Positions 1 to 8,956 of a stretch of 64,000 nt of DNA are shown here, one piece after another. Every line of letters starts with the position of its first letter. Position 1 is the stretch's first letter. The notes beneath the pieces are model-generated. The model had not been told where the DNA came from. It searched no databases and saw only the letters and a program-made list of their open reading frames with translations. The DNA comes from Paenibacillus oleatilyticus (GTDB lineage: Bacteria; Bacillota; Bacilli; Paenibacillales; NBRC-103111), in NCBI RefSeq assembly GCF_018998565.1, contig NZ_JAHNZO010000037.1, forward strand, positions 1 to 64,000, given 5' to 3'. The position numbers and the translations under genes are program-made.

Positions 1-78
1 ACCGCCGTATACCGAACGGTACGTACGGTGGTGTGGAAGGTCGGCTATCCCACTCATGGATAGCCTCCTATCCGATTT
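1..78 (+). ncRNA. 3' end of a group II intron (domains V and VI)
   Basis: Bases 2-31 fold into the domain V hairpin: an 8-bp lower stem (2-9 with 24-31), a two-base CG bulge at 22-23, a short upper stem and a GAAC loop. A CGC triad sits at 3-5. Bases 41-75 form a domain VI-like hairpin: TCGG with CCGA, then CTATCC with GGATAG, with an internal CCTCCTAT segment that would hold the bulged branch-point A near 70. This layout is typical of bacterial class C-like introns. The catalytic RNA upstream and the reverse transcriptase lie outside the window. The exact 3' splice site, near 76-78, is inferred. Confidence 0.65.
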
Positions 79-200
79 TATGCCGCGAGGGAGGGAAAAG
101 ACGTTTCTTATAATTTTCTAGAAATCTAATAATTTTATAACAAAATACCGATACAGTTCATATAAGTGCAAATATTTTACAAAAAAAGGAGGGGGCCTAC

Positions 201-1703
201 ATGAAGATTTCAAAACATGTTAAAGCAACAAAAGTGCTCGTCAGTCTGCTCGTTAGTTTAAATGTGTTTGCGTATTCAAGTATTTCCTTCGCTGCGACCA
301 ACGAACTTCATGATATTGATGCCGGAATCGCAAGCCTAACTTATGATCGTAATGAAGTTTTGGCAGTCAAAGGCGATCAAATCAGCAGCTTTGTTCCCAA
401 AGAAGGTCTCCAATCCAATGGTAAATTTATCATGGTCGAACGTGAGAAAAAATCGCTCGCAACCTCGCCAGTAGATATATCCATTATTGATTCGATGACG
501 AGCCGCACTTATCCGGGCGCAATACAGCTTGCCAATCGGGCTTTTTCGGATAATCAGCCTGACCTGATTATCAGCCCAAGAAAACCTTTGAATATCAGTA
601 TTGATTTGCCCGGGTTGAAGAGTGAAAATACAATTACGGTTCAAACTCCAACGTACAGCAGTGTTTCCGGTGCCGTTGATCAGTTATTGTCGACTTGGGT
701 TGAGAAGTATTCGGGCACTCATACCTTGCCTGCAAGGTTACAGTATGCAGAATCGATGGTATACAGCAAAAATCAAATTGCCAGTGCGCTTAATGTGAAC
801 GCTCAAGTGCTTAACCATACGCTCGGAATCGACTTTAATGCGGTCGCAAGCGGCGAGAAAAAAGTGATGGTCGCTGCTTACAAGCAAATCTTTTATACCG
901 TAAGTGCTGCTCTTCCCAACAATCCATCGGACCTTTTTGATAAAAATGTGACGTTTGCCGAATTAGTCCGTAAAGGGGTAAGCAAAGAGGCGCCGCCGCT
1001 TATGGTATCCAATGTAGCTTATGGCAGAACCATCTACGTGAAATTGGAGACAACGTCGAAGAGCAGTGATGTGCAAGCTGCATTTAAAGCATTACTTCAG
1101 AATGCCGGCGTACAAGCTAGCGGACAGTACAAAGATATTTATGAAAACAGTTCGTTTACTGCTGTGGTATTAGGCGGCGATGCACAGACGCATAACCAGA
1201 TCGTCACGAAAGACTTCAAGGTCATCCAAAATATCATTAAGGACAATGCACAATTTAGCACGAAGAATCCAGCTTACCCCATTTCCTATACAAGTGTCTT
1301 TTTGAAAGATAATTCAGTTGCCGCTGTTCGCAACAACACGGAATATATTGAGACGAAAACGACAGAATTCACTAAAGGTAAAATAACGCTGGATCATCGA
1401 GGCGCCTATGTAGCTCAGTTTGAAGTGTCTTGGGATGAATTTACATTTGATGCCAATGGACAAGAACTCATGACTCATAAAATTTGGGAAGGCAGCGGTC
1501 GAGATAAGACAGCGCATTTCTCGACAGAGATTCCGCTTCCGCCTAATTCCAAGAACATCAAAATTTTTGCAAAAGAATGTACAGGTCTTGCCTGGGATTG
1601 GTGGAGAACCATTATAGATGAAACGAACGTTCCGTTATCCGGCAATATCAAAGTTTCGATTGGAGGAACAACATTATACCCGACAGCGTCCATTAGTCAC
1701 TAG
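201..1703 (+). CDS. Cholesterol-dependent cytolysin (alveolysin-like thiol-activated pore-forming toxin)
   Basis: Secreted pore-forming toxin that binds cholesterol in eukaryotic membranes and oligomerises into large pores. The 500-residue length matches alveolysin and its relatives. Residues 1-31 are a signal peptide (basic start, hydrophobic core, SISFA cleavage region). The tryptophan-rich undecapeptide is at 459-469 and reads ECTGLAWDWWR, so the Glu usual at position 8 is Asp. The Thr-Leu cholesterol recognition pair is at 491-492. The ATG at 201 follows a strong AAGGAGG-type ribosome binding site. The gene stands alone, between the intron end and its own terminator. Family assignment is secure. 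The effect of the Glu to Asp change on activity cannot be read from sequence. Confidence 0.96.
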   Translation: MKISKHVKATKVLVSLLVSLNVFAYSSISFAATNELHDIDAGIASLTYDRNEVLAVKGDQISSFVPKEGLQSNGKFIMVEREKKSLATSPVDISIIDSMTSRTYPGAIQLANRAFSDNQPDLIISPRKPLNISIDLPGLKSENTITVQTPTYSSVSGAVDQLLSTWVEKYSGTHTLPARLQYAESMVYSKNQIASALNVNAQVLNHTLGIDFNAVASGEKKVMVAAYKQIFYTVSAALPNNPSDLFDKNVTFAELVRKGVSKEAPPLMVSNVAYGRTIYVKLETTSKSSDVQAAFKALLQNAGVQASGQYKDIYENSSFTAVVLGGDAQTHNQIVTKDFKVIQNIIKDNAQFSTKNPAYPISYTSVFLKDNSVAAVRNNTEYIETKTTEFTKGKITLDHRGAYVAQFEVSWDEFTFDANGQELMTHKIWEGSGRDKTAHFSTEIPLPPNSKNIKIFAKECTGLAWDWWRTIIDETNVPLSGNIKVSIGGTTLYPTASISH

Positions 1704-1711
1704 TCATTTCT

Positions 1712-1749
1712 GAAAATCTTCCCATTCCTTTGGGGAGATTTTCTTTTTT
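1712..1749 (+). terminator. Intrinsic terminator after the cytolysin gene
   Basis: AAAATCTTCCC pairs with GGGGAGATTTT around an 8-base loop and runs into TCTTTTTT. Confidence 0.85.
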
Positions 1750-1899
1750 GGTAGAACGGGATGGTTCATGCCCGTGTTTCACGGCAATCAACTCGACACG
1801 GCGGTCGTCTGCAGACAGTTCGTCCAATACAATATTATGGACGAGAACGGCAAACTCGTCGCTCATGCCAGCCCCGCAAGCGATCCGATTCTGAAATAG
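1750..1899 (+). pseudogene. 3' remnant of an unidentified gene
   Basis: One frame, ending at the TAG at 1897-1899, reads like the tail of a real protein (includes FMPVFHGNQLDTAVV and ends ASPASDPILK). It has no start or ribosome binding site and begins directly at the T-run of the preceding terminator, so the 5' part is missing. The family was not recognised. It may have belonged to the redox genes that follow. Confidence 0.35.
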
Positions 1900-1926
1900 A
1901 CGGTCCCCTCATATACATGGTTTGGG

Positions 1927-2997
1927 GTGGTACCATTGCATTCGCCTATCCTAAAGCCTTATCTGATTACCCGGGGATTGGTTCCGGAGAATCAAGAACA
2001 TCCGATCCATTTTGTTTCTGCGGCGATTACGCCGGAATCCTCCTTTTATCTTAGAAATCATTTTCCTTATCCTCGTATTTCCGAGCAGTCGTTTGTGCTT
2101 TCTGTAGGCGGTGAAGTACAAAAACCTCGAACCTTCCAATATCAAGAACTGCTCCGTATGCCGTTTAAAGAATTGATAGTGCCTTTGGAGTGTGCAGGAA
2201 ATAACAGAGGACTTTTTCGACCGAGAGTCTTTGGCGAACAATGGGGAGGTGGGGCCATTAGTCAAGGCGTCTGGAGAGGAGTCGCGTTAAGAGAACTGCT
2301 CCGATATACCGGATTGCAAGCATCTGCAAAGGAAATCGTATTTGAAGGACACGATTTCGGAAGACGACCCGATCTGGAAGGAGAGTTCGTCTTTGCAAGA
2401 ATCCTTCCTTTGGAGAAAGCGATTCATCCGGATACGTTAATTGCTTATGCGTTAAATGGGGAACCGATACCCTATAAGCACGGTTATCCGTTGCGGTTAA
2501 TTGTACCTCAATGGTACGCCATGGCTTCCGTCAAATGGCTCCGCAGCATTACCGTCACCCGTACTCACTTTAACGGGCCATTTCAAGACATCGATTATAT
2601 GTATTATCCGGAAAAAGACAGCGATACAGGGAAAATCCCAGTGACAAGCATCCAGGTAAATTCCATCATTCAGCAACCGTTAAATCGGAGTGTACTGGAC
2701 AAAGGGATGCATCAAATTTACGGATTGGCCTGGACAGGAACAGGGAGCATTAAAAAGGTTGAGATCTCGACGGACGGAGGGGGGAATTGGAGACCCGCCG
2801 TTGTTCAACCGGAATCGCCAAATGCGTACAGCTGGACATTTTGGAACTATACCTGGTTCGCGGATCAAAAAGGAGAATATACGATTATGTCGAGAGCGAC
2901 GGATTCATTCGGATTCGTTCAACCGGCAGCAGCCAAATGGAATCGAAAAGGATACGGATATAACGCTTATTCCGTCGTACATATCAAGGTAGAGTAG
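1927..2997 (+). CDS. Sulfite oxidase-family molybdopterin-dependent oxidoreductase
   Basis: Predicted molybdenum-cofactor enzyme of the sulfite oxidase/YedY superfamily, 356 residues. The Mo-ligating cysteine is Cys89 in LECAGNNR. HGYPLR (185-190) and SVKWLRSI (201-208) match the cofactor-binding fold. Residues about 240-356 look like the Ig-like dimerisation domain (YGLAWTGTGSIKKVEISTDG region). No Tat or Sec signal is visible and no heme domain is fused, so its electron acceptor is unknown. The proposed start is a GTG at 1927 with a weak ribosome binding site. An amino-acid-oxidase gene follows 38 bases downstream, which suggests co-transcription. The family is clear. The substrate is not, since many such proteins do not oxidise sulfite. 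Confidence 0.85.
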   Translation: MVPLHSPILKPYLITRGLVPENQEHPIHFVSAAITPESSFYLRNHFPYPRISEQSFVLSVGGEVQKPRTFQYQELLRMPFKELIVPLECAGNNRGLFRPRVFGEQWGGGAISQGVWRGVALRELLRYTGLQASAKEIVFEGHDFGRRPDLEGEFVFARILPLEKAIHPDTLIAYALNGEPIPYKHGYPLRLIVPQWYAMASVKWLRSITVTRTHFNGPFQDIDYMYYPEKDSDTGKIPVTSIQVNSIIQQPLNRSVLDKGMHQIYGLAWTGTGSIKKVEISTDGGGNWRPAVVQPESPNAYSWTFWNYTWFADQKGEYTIMSRATDSFGFVQPAAAKWNRKGYGYNAYSVVHIKVE

Positions 2998-3035
2998 GTG
3001 CTTCAACCATATCATCATCACTTTCCCCGAACGAA

Positions 3036-4475
3036 ATGATCGATATTATCAGGCGCGGGCTCCGAAAATCAAGCGTCCCGAAAAACATCGTTGTTGTAGG
3101 TGCAGGGATGGCAGGGCTTGTCGCAGCTTCCCTGCTGAAGGATGCGGGGCATAACGTCAAAATCATAGAGGCGGACAGCCGGATCGGAGGACGTGTCTAC
3201 ACTTTACGGGCCCCGTTTACACACGGATTGTATTTGGACGTAGGAGCCATGCGCATACCCGAATCTCACTACTTAGTCATGGAGTATATTCGGAAATTCA
3301 ATCTGCCGCTTCAACCGTTTATTAACGAAACGCCAAATGACATCATCTATGCGAACGGGATTAAAACAAAGCTGTCCAGTTATCTTCATCGGCCGGATGT
3401 TCTCCATTACCCGGTCGCCCCTTATGAAAAGGGAAAAACCGCTCAACAATTACTCGATATGGCGGTACAGCCCTTCCTTGATGTTATCAATCAAGATCCG
3501 GTTCGCCATCGGGCTTTGACCGTTAAGAATCTCGATCGCTATTCGCTATACACTTTTTTAAAATATTTTCCTCATTCCTTCGGAGCCGGACTGTCCGAAG
3601 GGGCCATCGAGATGATCGGAGTACTTCTCGGTTTGGAAGGATTGATGGGGCAATCTTTCTTGGGAACTATGCGATTTGTTATGCCCTTACTACGGCAACG
3701 CTTTTATGAGATTGTAGGAGGCAATGATCTGCTGCCGCGCGCCTTTCTTCCCAAATTACAGGAAGACATCATGTTTCAGCGGAGAATGACCAAGATTGTT
3801 CAACATTCGGACGGCGTGACGATCCAGGGGATTGATGAAAAATCATCGGATCGATATTCCATATCAGGCGACATTGCGATAGTGTCCATTCCTTTTACAG
3901 TCCTGAGATTCGTCGAAGTCGAGCCCCGGCATTCATTCTCGCACCAGAAATGGAAAGCGATTCGGGAACTGCACTATTCGAGCGCTACTAAAATCGGGCT
4001 GGAATTCAAAAGCAGGTTCTGGGAAAAAGCCGGCCAATATGGGGGCAGAACGACAACGGACCTGCCAATCCGGTTCGCGTATTATCCGAGTCATGGCATC
4101 GGCAAACCGGGCCCGGCTGTCCTTTTGGCAAGCTATACCATGGGGGACGATGTTGTGCCGTGGGACGGTCTATCGAACAAAGAGCGCATTCGCTATGCTT
4201 TAATGAACCTTAAAGCGATCCATGGGGATGTCGTTTATCGAGAATTTGTGAGAGGCATTTCCTATAGTTGGGCCCAAAACCCGTTGACTTGCGGAGATTG
4301 GGCAATGTTCAACCCGGGTCAACAAACGGAGCTGCACCCATTTATCGCAATGCCTGAAGGACGTGTTCATTTCGCCGGGGAACATACAAGTCTTACCCAC
4401 GGCTGGATACAAGGGGCCATTGAATCCGGCATTCGGGTTGCCGTTAAAGTAAGCGATTTGCCAAGATCCCAGTAG
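3036..4475 (+). CDS. Flavin monoamine / L-amino-acid oxidase family protein
   Basis: FAD-dependent amine oxidase of 479 residues. The Rossmann motif VGAGMAG is at 21-27, followed by the ribose-binding acidic residue Glu45 and the GGRVYT motif at 51-56. The C-terminal FAD motif FAGEHTS is at 446-452, with the following HGW typical of bacterial and snake-venom L-amino-acid oxidases. Such enzymes oxidatively deaminate amino acids to keto acids, ammonia and hydrogen peroxide. No signal peptide is visible. The reading frame is open upstream of the ATG at 3036, so the start is uncertain. It probably shares a transcript with the molybdoenzyme gene before it. A strong terminator follows. Confidence 0.88.
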   Translation: MIDIIRRGLRKSSVPKNIVVVGAGMAGLVAASLLKDAGHNVKIIEADSRIGGRVYTLRAPFTHGLYLDVGAMRIPESHYLVMEYIRKFNLPLQPFINETPNDIIYANGIKTKLSSYLHRPDVLHYPVAPYEKGKTAQQLLDMAVQPFLDVINQDPVRHRALTVKNLDRYSLYTFLKYFPHSFGAGLSEGAIEMIGVLLGLEGLMGQSFLGTMRFVMPLLRQRFYEIVGGNDLLPRAFLPKLQEDIMFQRRMTKIVQHSDGVTIQGIDEKSSDRYSISGDIAIVSIPFTVLRFVEVEPRHSFSHQKWKAIRELHYSSATKIGLEFKSRFWEKAGQYGGRTTTDLPIRFAYYPSHGIGKPGPAVLLASYTMGDDVVPWDGLSNKERIRYALMNLKAIHGDVVYREFVRGISYSWAQNPLTCGDWAMFNPGQQTELHPFIAMPEGRVHFAGEHTSLTHGWIQGAIESGIRVAVKVSDLPRSQ

Positions 4476-4531
4476 GAACTATTGTTAGAGAGCAGCTTAC
4501 ATTTACTTGGGCAATGAGCTTATCGATTAAG

Positions 4532-4573
4532 AAAATCAGCGGCCGGCATAATGCCCGGTGTCGCTGATTTTTT
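4532..4573 (+). terminator. Intrinsic terminator after the amino-acid oxidase gene
   Basis: AAAATCAGCG pairs with CGCTGATTTT. A second short pairing (GCCGGCAT with ATGCCCGGT) extends the stem, and a T-run follows. Confidence 0.85.
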
Positions 4574-4724
4574 GTTATAAGAAATAGAAGAGATAAGGCA
4601 GGTCCGTGCCATAGGCTGTCGATTCGACGCCGACTTATCAAAAGGCCGCTGATCTGATGTCATTCCTAAGCAGTCTGACATACATAGCTGACTGACAGTT
4701 TTCATGTGTAGATTTAAAAACCTT

Positions 4725-4777
4725 TTGACACGACACCAAATGGTGACCTATAATTAAAGCGTCACTAAATGGTGTCC
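4725..4777 (+). promoter_or_regulatory. Promoter with two ArsR-type palindromic operators
   Basis: A near-consensus sigma-A promoter has TTGACA at 4725-4730 and TATAAT at 4749-4754, spaced 18 bp. The spacer contains the perfect palindrome CACCAAATGGTG (4734-4745). A second copy with one change, CACTAAATGGTG, lies at 4763-4774, 29 bp away centre to centre, over the likely transcription start. This placement fits autorepression by the ArsR-family protein encoded just downstream. Confidence 0.75.
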
Positions 4778-4826
4778 AATGAAATTGACGTCTATCCTTT
4801 GGCAATAATATTTAGGAGAGGGTGTT

Positions 4827-5156
4827 GTGAGCGAGAACAACCAATTGCGGGATGTGTTTGACGCGATTGCAGATCCAACCAGACGCCGACTGATTCGTCT
4901 GTTAGCAGAAGCAGAGGAGATACCGCTTCATGAATTAACGGCACAGTTTCAAATGGGCCGTACGGCGGTATCCAAGCATTTGACAATCCTTAAAGAAGCC
5001 GGACTGGTCCTTGACCGAAAAGTCGGCAGAGAAACGCGCTTTAGACTAAACGCCTCTCCACTCCGAGAAATTCAAGATTGGGTGGCTTTTTACAGCAAGT
5101 TCTGGAGTACGAATCTGTTGCGCTTGAACCAACTACTTGAGGAGGAAGAAGAATGA
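4827..5156 (+). CDS. ArsR-family winged-helix transcriptional regulator
   Basis: Small DNA-binding repressor of 109 residues. Its winged-helix core runs from DPTRRRLIRLLAE (about 12-24) through the recognition helix GRTAVSKHLTILKEAG. It has no cysteine cluster of the metal-sensing ArsR type, and resembles the regulators that usually precede AHSA1/SRPBCC genes. Starts with GTG at 4827 after AGGAGAG. Its stop overlaps the ATG of the SRPBCC gene (ATGA), so the two are translationally coupled. Two palindromes in the promoter are its likely operators. The inducer is unknown. Confidence 0.9.
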   Translation: MSENNQLRDVFDAIADPTRRRLIRLLAEAEEIPLHELTAQFQMGRTAVSKHLTILKEAGLVLDRKVGRETRFRLNASPLREIQDWVAFYSKFWSTNLLRLNQLLEEEEE

Positions 5157-5575
5157 GTTTAACCTTATCCCTGGATTTTCAGTACACGACATCGATCGAG
5201 AAGCTTTGGTCCGCCTTAACCGACTCAAGCAAGCTTGCCAGGTGGGTGGTCAACATCCACACCGGTCAGGCGATGGAAAATGATTTTAAGCCCGTCGTAG
5301 GACACCATTTTCAGTTTCGTACTCAACCGACCGAGTGGTGGGATGGGATTGTTGACGGCGAAGTGCTTATCGTGGACGAACCAAACCGGTTGTCCTATAC
5401 TTGGGCCAGCGGAGGGGAGAAGCACACGGTTACCTGGACGCTGCAGGATTTAGGGGACGGGAAGGTTAACCTTCATCTCGAACAAACCGGGATCTCCAAC
5501 GATCAAGCACTCAATGGAGCCAAGTATGGCTGGAGTAAATGGTGCGGCGAGCTTGAAAAAGTATTGGAACAATAA
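5153..5575 (+). CDS. SRPBCC (AHSA1/START-like) domain protein
   Basis: Cytoplasmic 140-residue protein of the AHSA1-like SRPBCC superfamily, a helix-grip fold with a hydrophobic ligand cavity. Visible landmarks are the N-terminal IEKLWSALTDSSKLARW segment, the central VLIVDEPNRLSYTW strand and the C-terminal GWSKWCGELEKVL helix. ArsR plus SRPBCC pairs are common in Gram-positive bacteria. The SRPBCC partner is thought to bind small hydrophobic ligands, but no ligand can be named here. It overlaps the upstream regulator by four bases and lies 54 bases before the UvrA-like gene. Confidence 0.88.
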   Translation: MSLTLSLDFQYTTSIEKLWSALTDSSKLARWVVNIHTGQAMENDFKPVVGHHFQFRTQPTEWWDGIVDGEVLIVDEPNRLSYTWASGGEKHTVTWTLQDLGDGKVNLHLEQTGISNDQALNGAKYGWSKWCGELEKVLEQ

Positions 5576-5629
5576 CCGCATTCGGCCTATTTTCGTGATA
5601 AATAATAGAGAGCTGAGGGGTTGTTAAGC

Positions 5630-7885
5630 ATGAGCGAATCTAACCAGGAGTATATCGTCATCTCGGGTGCAAGGGAAAACAACCTCAAAAATGTATCCTT
5701 GCGCATTCCCAAGCGGAAGATCACGATCTTCACCGGGGTATCCGGATCCGGCAAGTCATCGATCGTTTTCGATACCATCGCCGCCGAATCCCAGCGTCTG
5801 CTGAACGAAAACTTCAGCATGTTCGTCCGCAACTTTTTGCCGCGTTTTCCGCAACCGGATGCCGACGCGATCGAGAACCTGAGCATGGCTGTTATTGTGG
5901 ATCAGAAACGGCTGGGCGGCGGTTCCCATTCCACGATGGGCACGATTACCGATATCTCTCCCATACTCCGTCTTCTCTTCTCCCGAGTGGGTCAGCCCTA
6001 TGTTGGACAAGCGCACATGTTCTCGTTTAACGATCCCCAAGGTATGTGTCCCGAGTGCAACGGAATTGGTCGCAGCCTGTGCATCGACATGAGCAAGGCG
6101 CTGGACAAGTCAAAGTCGTTGAATGAAGGGGCAATCATGCTGCCGGGCTATACGGTGAACAGTTTTGATTGGACGATGATCGTGCAGTCGGGGCCCTTCG
6201 ATCCCGATAAGAAGCTGAGCGATTATTCGGAGGAGGAGCTGGAGCAGCTGCTGTACGGCAAGGCGAGGAAGGTGGCGACGCAGTTCGGCGGGAAAACAGT
6301 GAACATTACGGTGGAAGGTGTCATCGAGAAATTCACCAACAAGTATATCAAGCGGGATTTGAAAACGATGTCTGAGCGCACGCAACAAGCTGTTGCGCCG
6401 TACATCACCGAGGGAACCTGCGCCAGCTGCCGCGGCGCGAGACTCAGTCAGGCTGCGCTCAATTGCAGAATCAATGGACACAACATTGCGGAGCTGTCCT
6501 CCATGGAGGTCGGACATCTCATCCGCGTCATTCGTGAGATTGACGATCCTGTCGCCGCGCCTGTCGTCAAGTCGCTGACGGAGCGGCTGCAGCATCTGGT
6601 GGAGATCGGACTTGATTACTTGACGCTGGACCGTGAGACGGATACATTGTCCGGCGGCGAGTCGCAGCGCGTCAAGATGGTGAAGCACCTGAGCGGCAGT
6701 CTGGTGGATGTCACTTACATCTTCGATGAGCCCAGCGTTGGCTTGCACCCCCGTGACGTACACCGGTTAAATGGCTTGCTTCAGAAGCTGCGCGACAAGG
6801 GCAATACCGTGATGGTCGTCGAGCATGATCCCGATGTGATCAAGGTGGCGGATCATATCGTCGACGTCGGGCCTCACGCCGGCAGCCGCGGCGGTACCAT
6901 CGTGTATGAAGGAAGCTTCCAGGGCCTGTTGGAGGCAGGTACACTGACAGGTAAGTATATGAAGCGGCCGCTCCAACTGAAGCACGATTGCAGGCAGCCA
7001 TCCGGCAAGCTGCCCATCAAGGATGCCACACTGCACAACCTGCGGAACGTGAGTGTAAATATTCCAACCGGAGTGCTGACCGTAGTTACGGGTGTCGCCG
7101 GGTCGGGCAAAAGTACGCTGATTAACGAAGTATTCCTCAGCCAGCATCCGGATGCGATCGTCATCGACCAATCGGCGGTAGGCGTGTCAACACGCTCGAA
7201 TCCCGCGACCTACACGGGCATTATGGATGATGTCCGCAAGGCGTTTGCTTCCGCAAACAAGGTGAGCCAAGGCTTGTTCAGCTTCAACTCCAAGGGGGCT
7301 TGCGAGAACTGCCAAGGGCTGGGTGTTGTGTATACAGACCTTGCATTCCTCGACAGCGTGAAGCTGCCCTGCGAAGTATGCGGAGGCAGACGGTTCAAGG
7401 AAGAGGTGCTCGCGTACAAGCTGAACGGCAAGTCAATTGCAGAAGTGCTGGAGATGACGGTGGAGCAGGCATTGGATTTTTTCCAGCTAAAAGAGGTTGT
7501 GCGCAAGCTTCAGGCGATGAGCGATGTGGGGCTGAACTATATTACACTCGGCCAGCCGCTCAGCACGCTCTCGGGCGGGGAATGCCAGCGCATCAAGCTG
7601 GCAAGCGAACTGCATAAGAAGGGCAGCATCTACGTGATGGACGAGCCGACGACCGGTCTGCATATGTCAGATATCGGTCACCTTCTGGGGATCATGAATC
7701 GCCTCGTGGATGCCGGCAATACGGTGATCGTCATCGAGCACAACCTCGATGTGATCAGCCAAGCGGATTGGATCATCGATATGGGACCGGACGGAGGCAG
7801 CAAGGGCGGCCAGGTGGTGTTCGAGGGCACACCTTCGCAGATCATCCATGCGGATCAGTCGATCACGGGAAGATACTTGATGTAA
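5630..7885 (+). CDS. UvrA-like ABC ATPase (UvrA2/DrrC-type excinuclease subunit A homologue)
   Basis: About 751 residues, shorter than the roughly 950 of housekeeping UvrA. It has two ABC ATPase units: Walker A GVSGSGKSS at about 36-44 and GVAGSGKST in the second half, with signatures LSGGES and LSGGEC. Zinc-binding CxxC pairs are present (CPEC, CASC, CENC with CEVC). Homologues of this short class are associated with resistance to DNA-binding drugs or with damage tolerance. The ATG at 5630 is preferred over the in-frame TTG at 5621 because GAGGGG lies 9 bases before it. Placement behind ArsR and SRPBCC suggests induction by a small molecule, which is an inference. Confidence 0.9.
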   Translation: MSESNQEYIVISGARENNLKNVSLRIPKRKITIFTGVSGSGKSSIVFDTIAAESQRLLNENFSMFVRNFLPRFPQPDADAIENLSMAVIVDQKRLGGGSHSTMGTITDISPILRLLFSRVGQPYVGQAHMFSFNDPQGMCPECNGIGRSLCIDMSKALDKSKSLNEGAIMLPGYTVNSFDWTMIVQSGPFDPDKKLSDYSEEELEQLLYGKARKVATQFGGKTVNITVEGVIEKFTNKYIKRDLKTMSERTQQAVAPYITEGTCASCRGARLSQAALNCRINGHNIAELSSMEVGHLIRVIREIDDPVAAPVVKSLTERLQHLVEIGLDYLTLDRETDTLSGGESQRVKMVKHLSGSLVDVTYIFDEPSVGLHPRDVHRLNGLLQKLRDKGNTVMVVEHDPDVIKVADHIVDVGPHAGSRGGTIVYEGSFQGLLEAGTLTGKYMKRPLQLKHDCRQPSGKLPIKDATLHNLRNVSVNIPTGVLTVVTGVAGSGKSTLINEVFLSQHPDAIVIDQSAVGVSTRSNPATYTGIMDDVRKAFASANKVSQGLFSFNSKGACENCQGLGVVYTDLAFLDSVKLPCEVCGGRRFKEEVLAYKLNGKSIAEVLEMTVEQALDFFQLKEVVRKLQAMSDVGLNYITLGQPLSTLSGGECQRIKLASELHKKGSIYVMDEPTTGLHMSDIGHLLGIMNRLVDAGNTVIVIEHNLDVISQADWIIDMGPDGGSKGGQVVFEGTPSQIIHADQSITGRYLM

Positions 7886-7909
7886 TGTCAATTTAATGAA
7901 TGGCTTATT

Positions 7910-7942
7910 ACATCGCCTGCTAAGGTGATGTTTTTTTATTTT
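7910..7942 (+). terminator. Intrinsic terminator after the UvrA-like gene
   Basis: ACATCGCC pairs with GGTGATGT around TGCTAA, followed by TTTTTTATTTTTT. The same design recurs after livF (50152-50184). The remaining 270 bases before the next start hold no gene I can support. Confidence 0.85.
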
Positions 7943-8211
7943 TTCCCGGCCACAAGTAAACAGACCGATCAAATATTTCAAAAAAAATTGCGGGAAACGC
8001 CAATCAATTGAGCGAGTTCACGGGATGGGAGCAGCGATTCGCCTGGCGGCCATTTTCCGGTGTAATATTATGGATCGCTTGTTCGGAAGCCGTATCTCCA
8101 TTCTTACAAAAATGTAAGCGAGAAGATCAAAATGGTTAGACAATAGTCATTCATTTGCATGAAATTCTCGGCTATAATCCAGACATAAATATTTTATTAA
8201 GGAGCAGTCAG

Positions 8212-8931
8212 ATGAAAAAAATTATAGTTTTCGCGTTGGTTATCGTTATCTTTATAGGTATAGGATTTGGAGTAAAACGTTTTGTAGAAGGTCCATCGCA
8301 ACCAGCTAATGGAATTTTAGTTACCGGCACAGAAAAAGATGTGAATAAAGTCAAGCAGTTGTATAAAGATAACAGCAAACAAACGATCGACTACAAAATA
8401 AAATTGGTAACAACAAAAATAACCTATGAATTGTCAGAGCAATCTCAAAAAGAAACTGGTCAACAAGTTGATACCCGAGAGATCAAGTATTCGGTTGTTA
8501 ATCGATCCACAGCCGAGCAATTCGTCAAGAAGGGGATTATCAGAGCCAGAAAAGATCCTAACAGCTTGTCCACGATTTCAGAGCCTGTTACCAGCATAAA
8601 AGAACTATCTACTGGTCATAATCTGTTGTACTCTTTAGATGATTCCGAAATGAAGAATGGTCAAATCGATTTGAACGGTCAGATGGTACCCGTACAATAT
8701 GTTAAACATCAGGCATGGATCGGGTATATACCCACATCGAACCTTGTTATTGTTGACGACCAAACTTACAACAAATTAACCGAAGCAGAGTCAACGATCA
8801 CATTGATTCATTTTCAAAAGGGCAGTTTCGATTATAAGAATAAAAATGAGACGAACAAGGTTTTAAAGGAAATCGGGAACGTCTATGCCGATAGCGAAGA
8901 CAAAGTAAATTTTGTAGATGTGCAAGAATGA
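8212..8931 (+). CDS. Membrane-anchored protein of unknown function, first gene of an ABC transporter/two-component operon
   Basis: A 239-residue protein with one N-terminal membrane anchor (about 4-21) and the rest predicted outside the cell. The charged, beta-rich ectodomain has no motif I recognise. The ATG at 8212 follows AAGGAGCAG, so I prefer it to an in-frame start at 8155. A TATAAT lies at 8173-8178. It sits directly before an ABC ATPase gene (8957), a FtsX-like permease, a response regulator and a sensor kinase. An accessory or substrate-capture role for that transporter is plausible but only inferred from position. Confidence 0.8.
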   Translation: MKKIIVFALVIVIFIGIGFGVKRFVEGPSQPANGILVTGTEKDVNKVKQLYKDNSKQTIDYKIKLVTTKITYELSEQSQKETGQQVDTREIKYSVVNRSTAEQFVKKGIIRARKDPNSLSTISEPVTSIKELSTGHNLLYSLDDSEMKNGQIDLNGQMVPVQYVKHQAWIGYIPTSNLVIVDDQTYNKLTEAESTITLIHFQKGSFDYKNKNETNKVLKEIGNVYADSEDKVNFVDVQE

Positions 8932-8956
8932 GCGGAATGACGAAAGGGCGGACGAT

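Noticed and set aside
1761..2054. 97-codon frame before the molybdoenzyme gene
   Set aside because: Another frame here gives the gene-tail remnant ending at 1899, and this one has an Arg-rich shadow composition.
6110..6763. 217-codon open frame on the minus strand inside the UvrA-like gene
   Set aside because: Low-complexity Arg/Leu-rich sequence opposite conserved ABC motifs, no ribosome binding site. It is a shadow of the coding strand.
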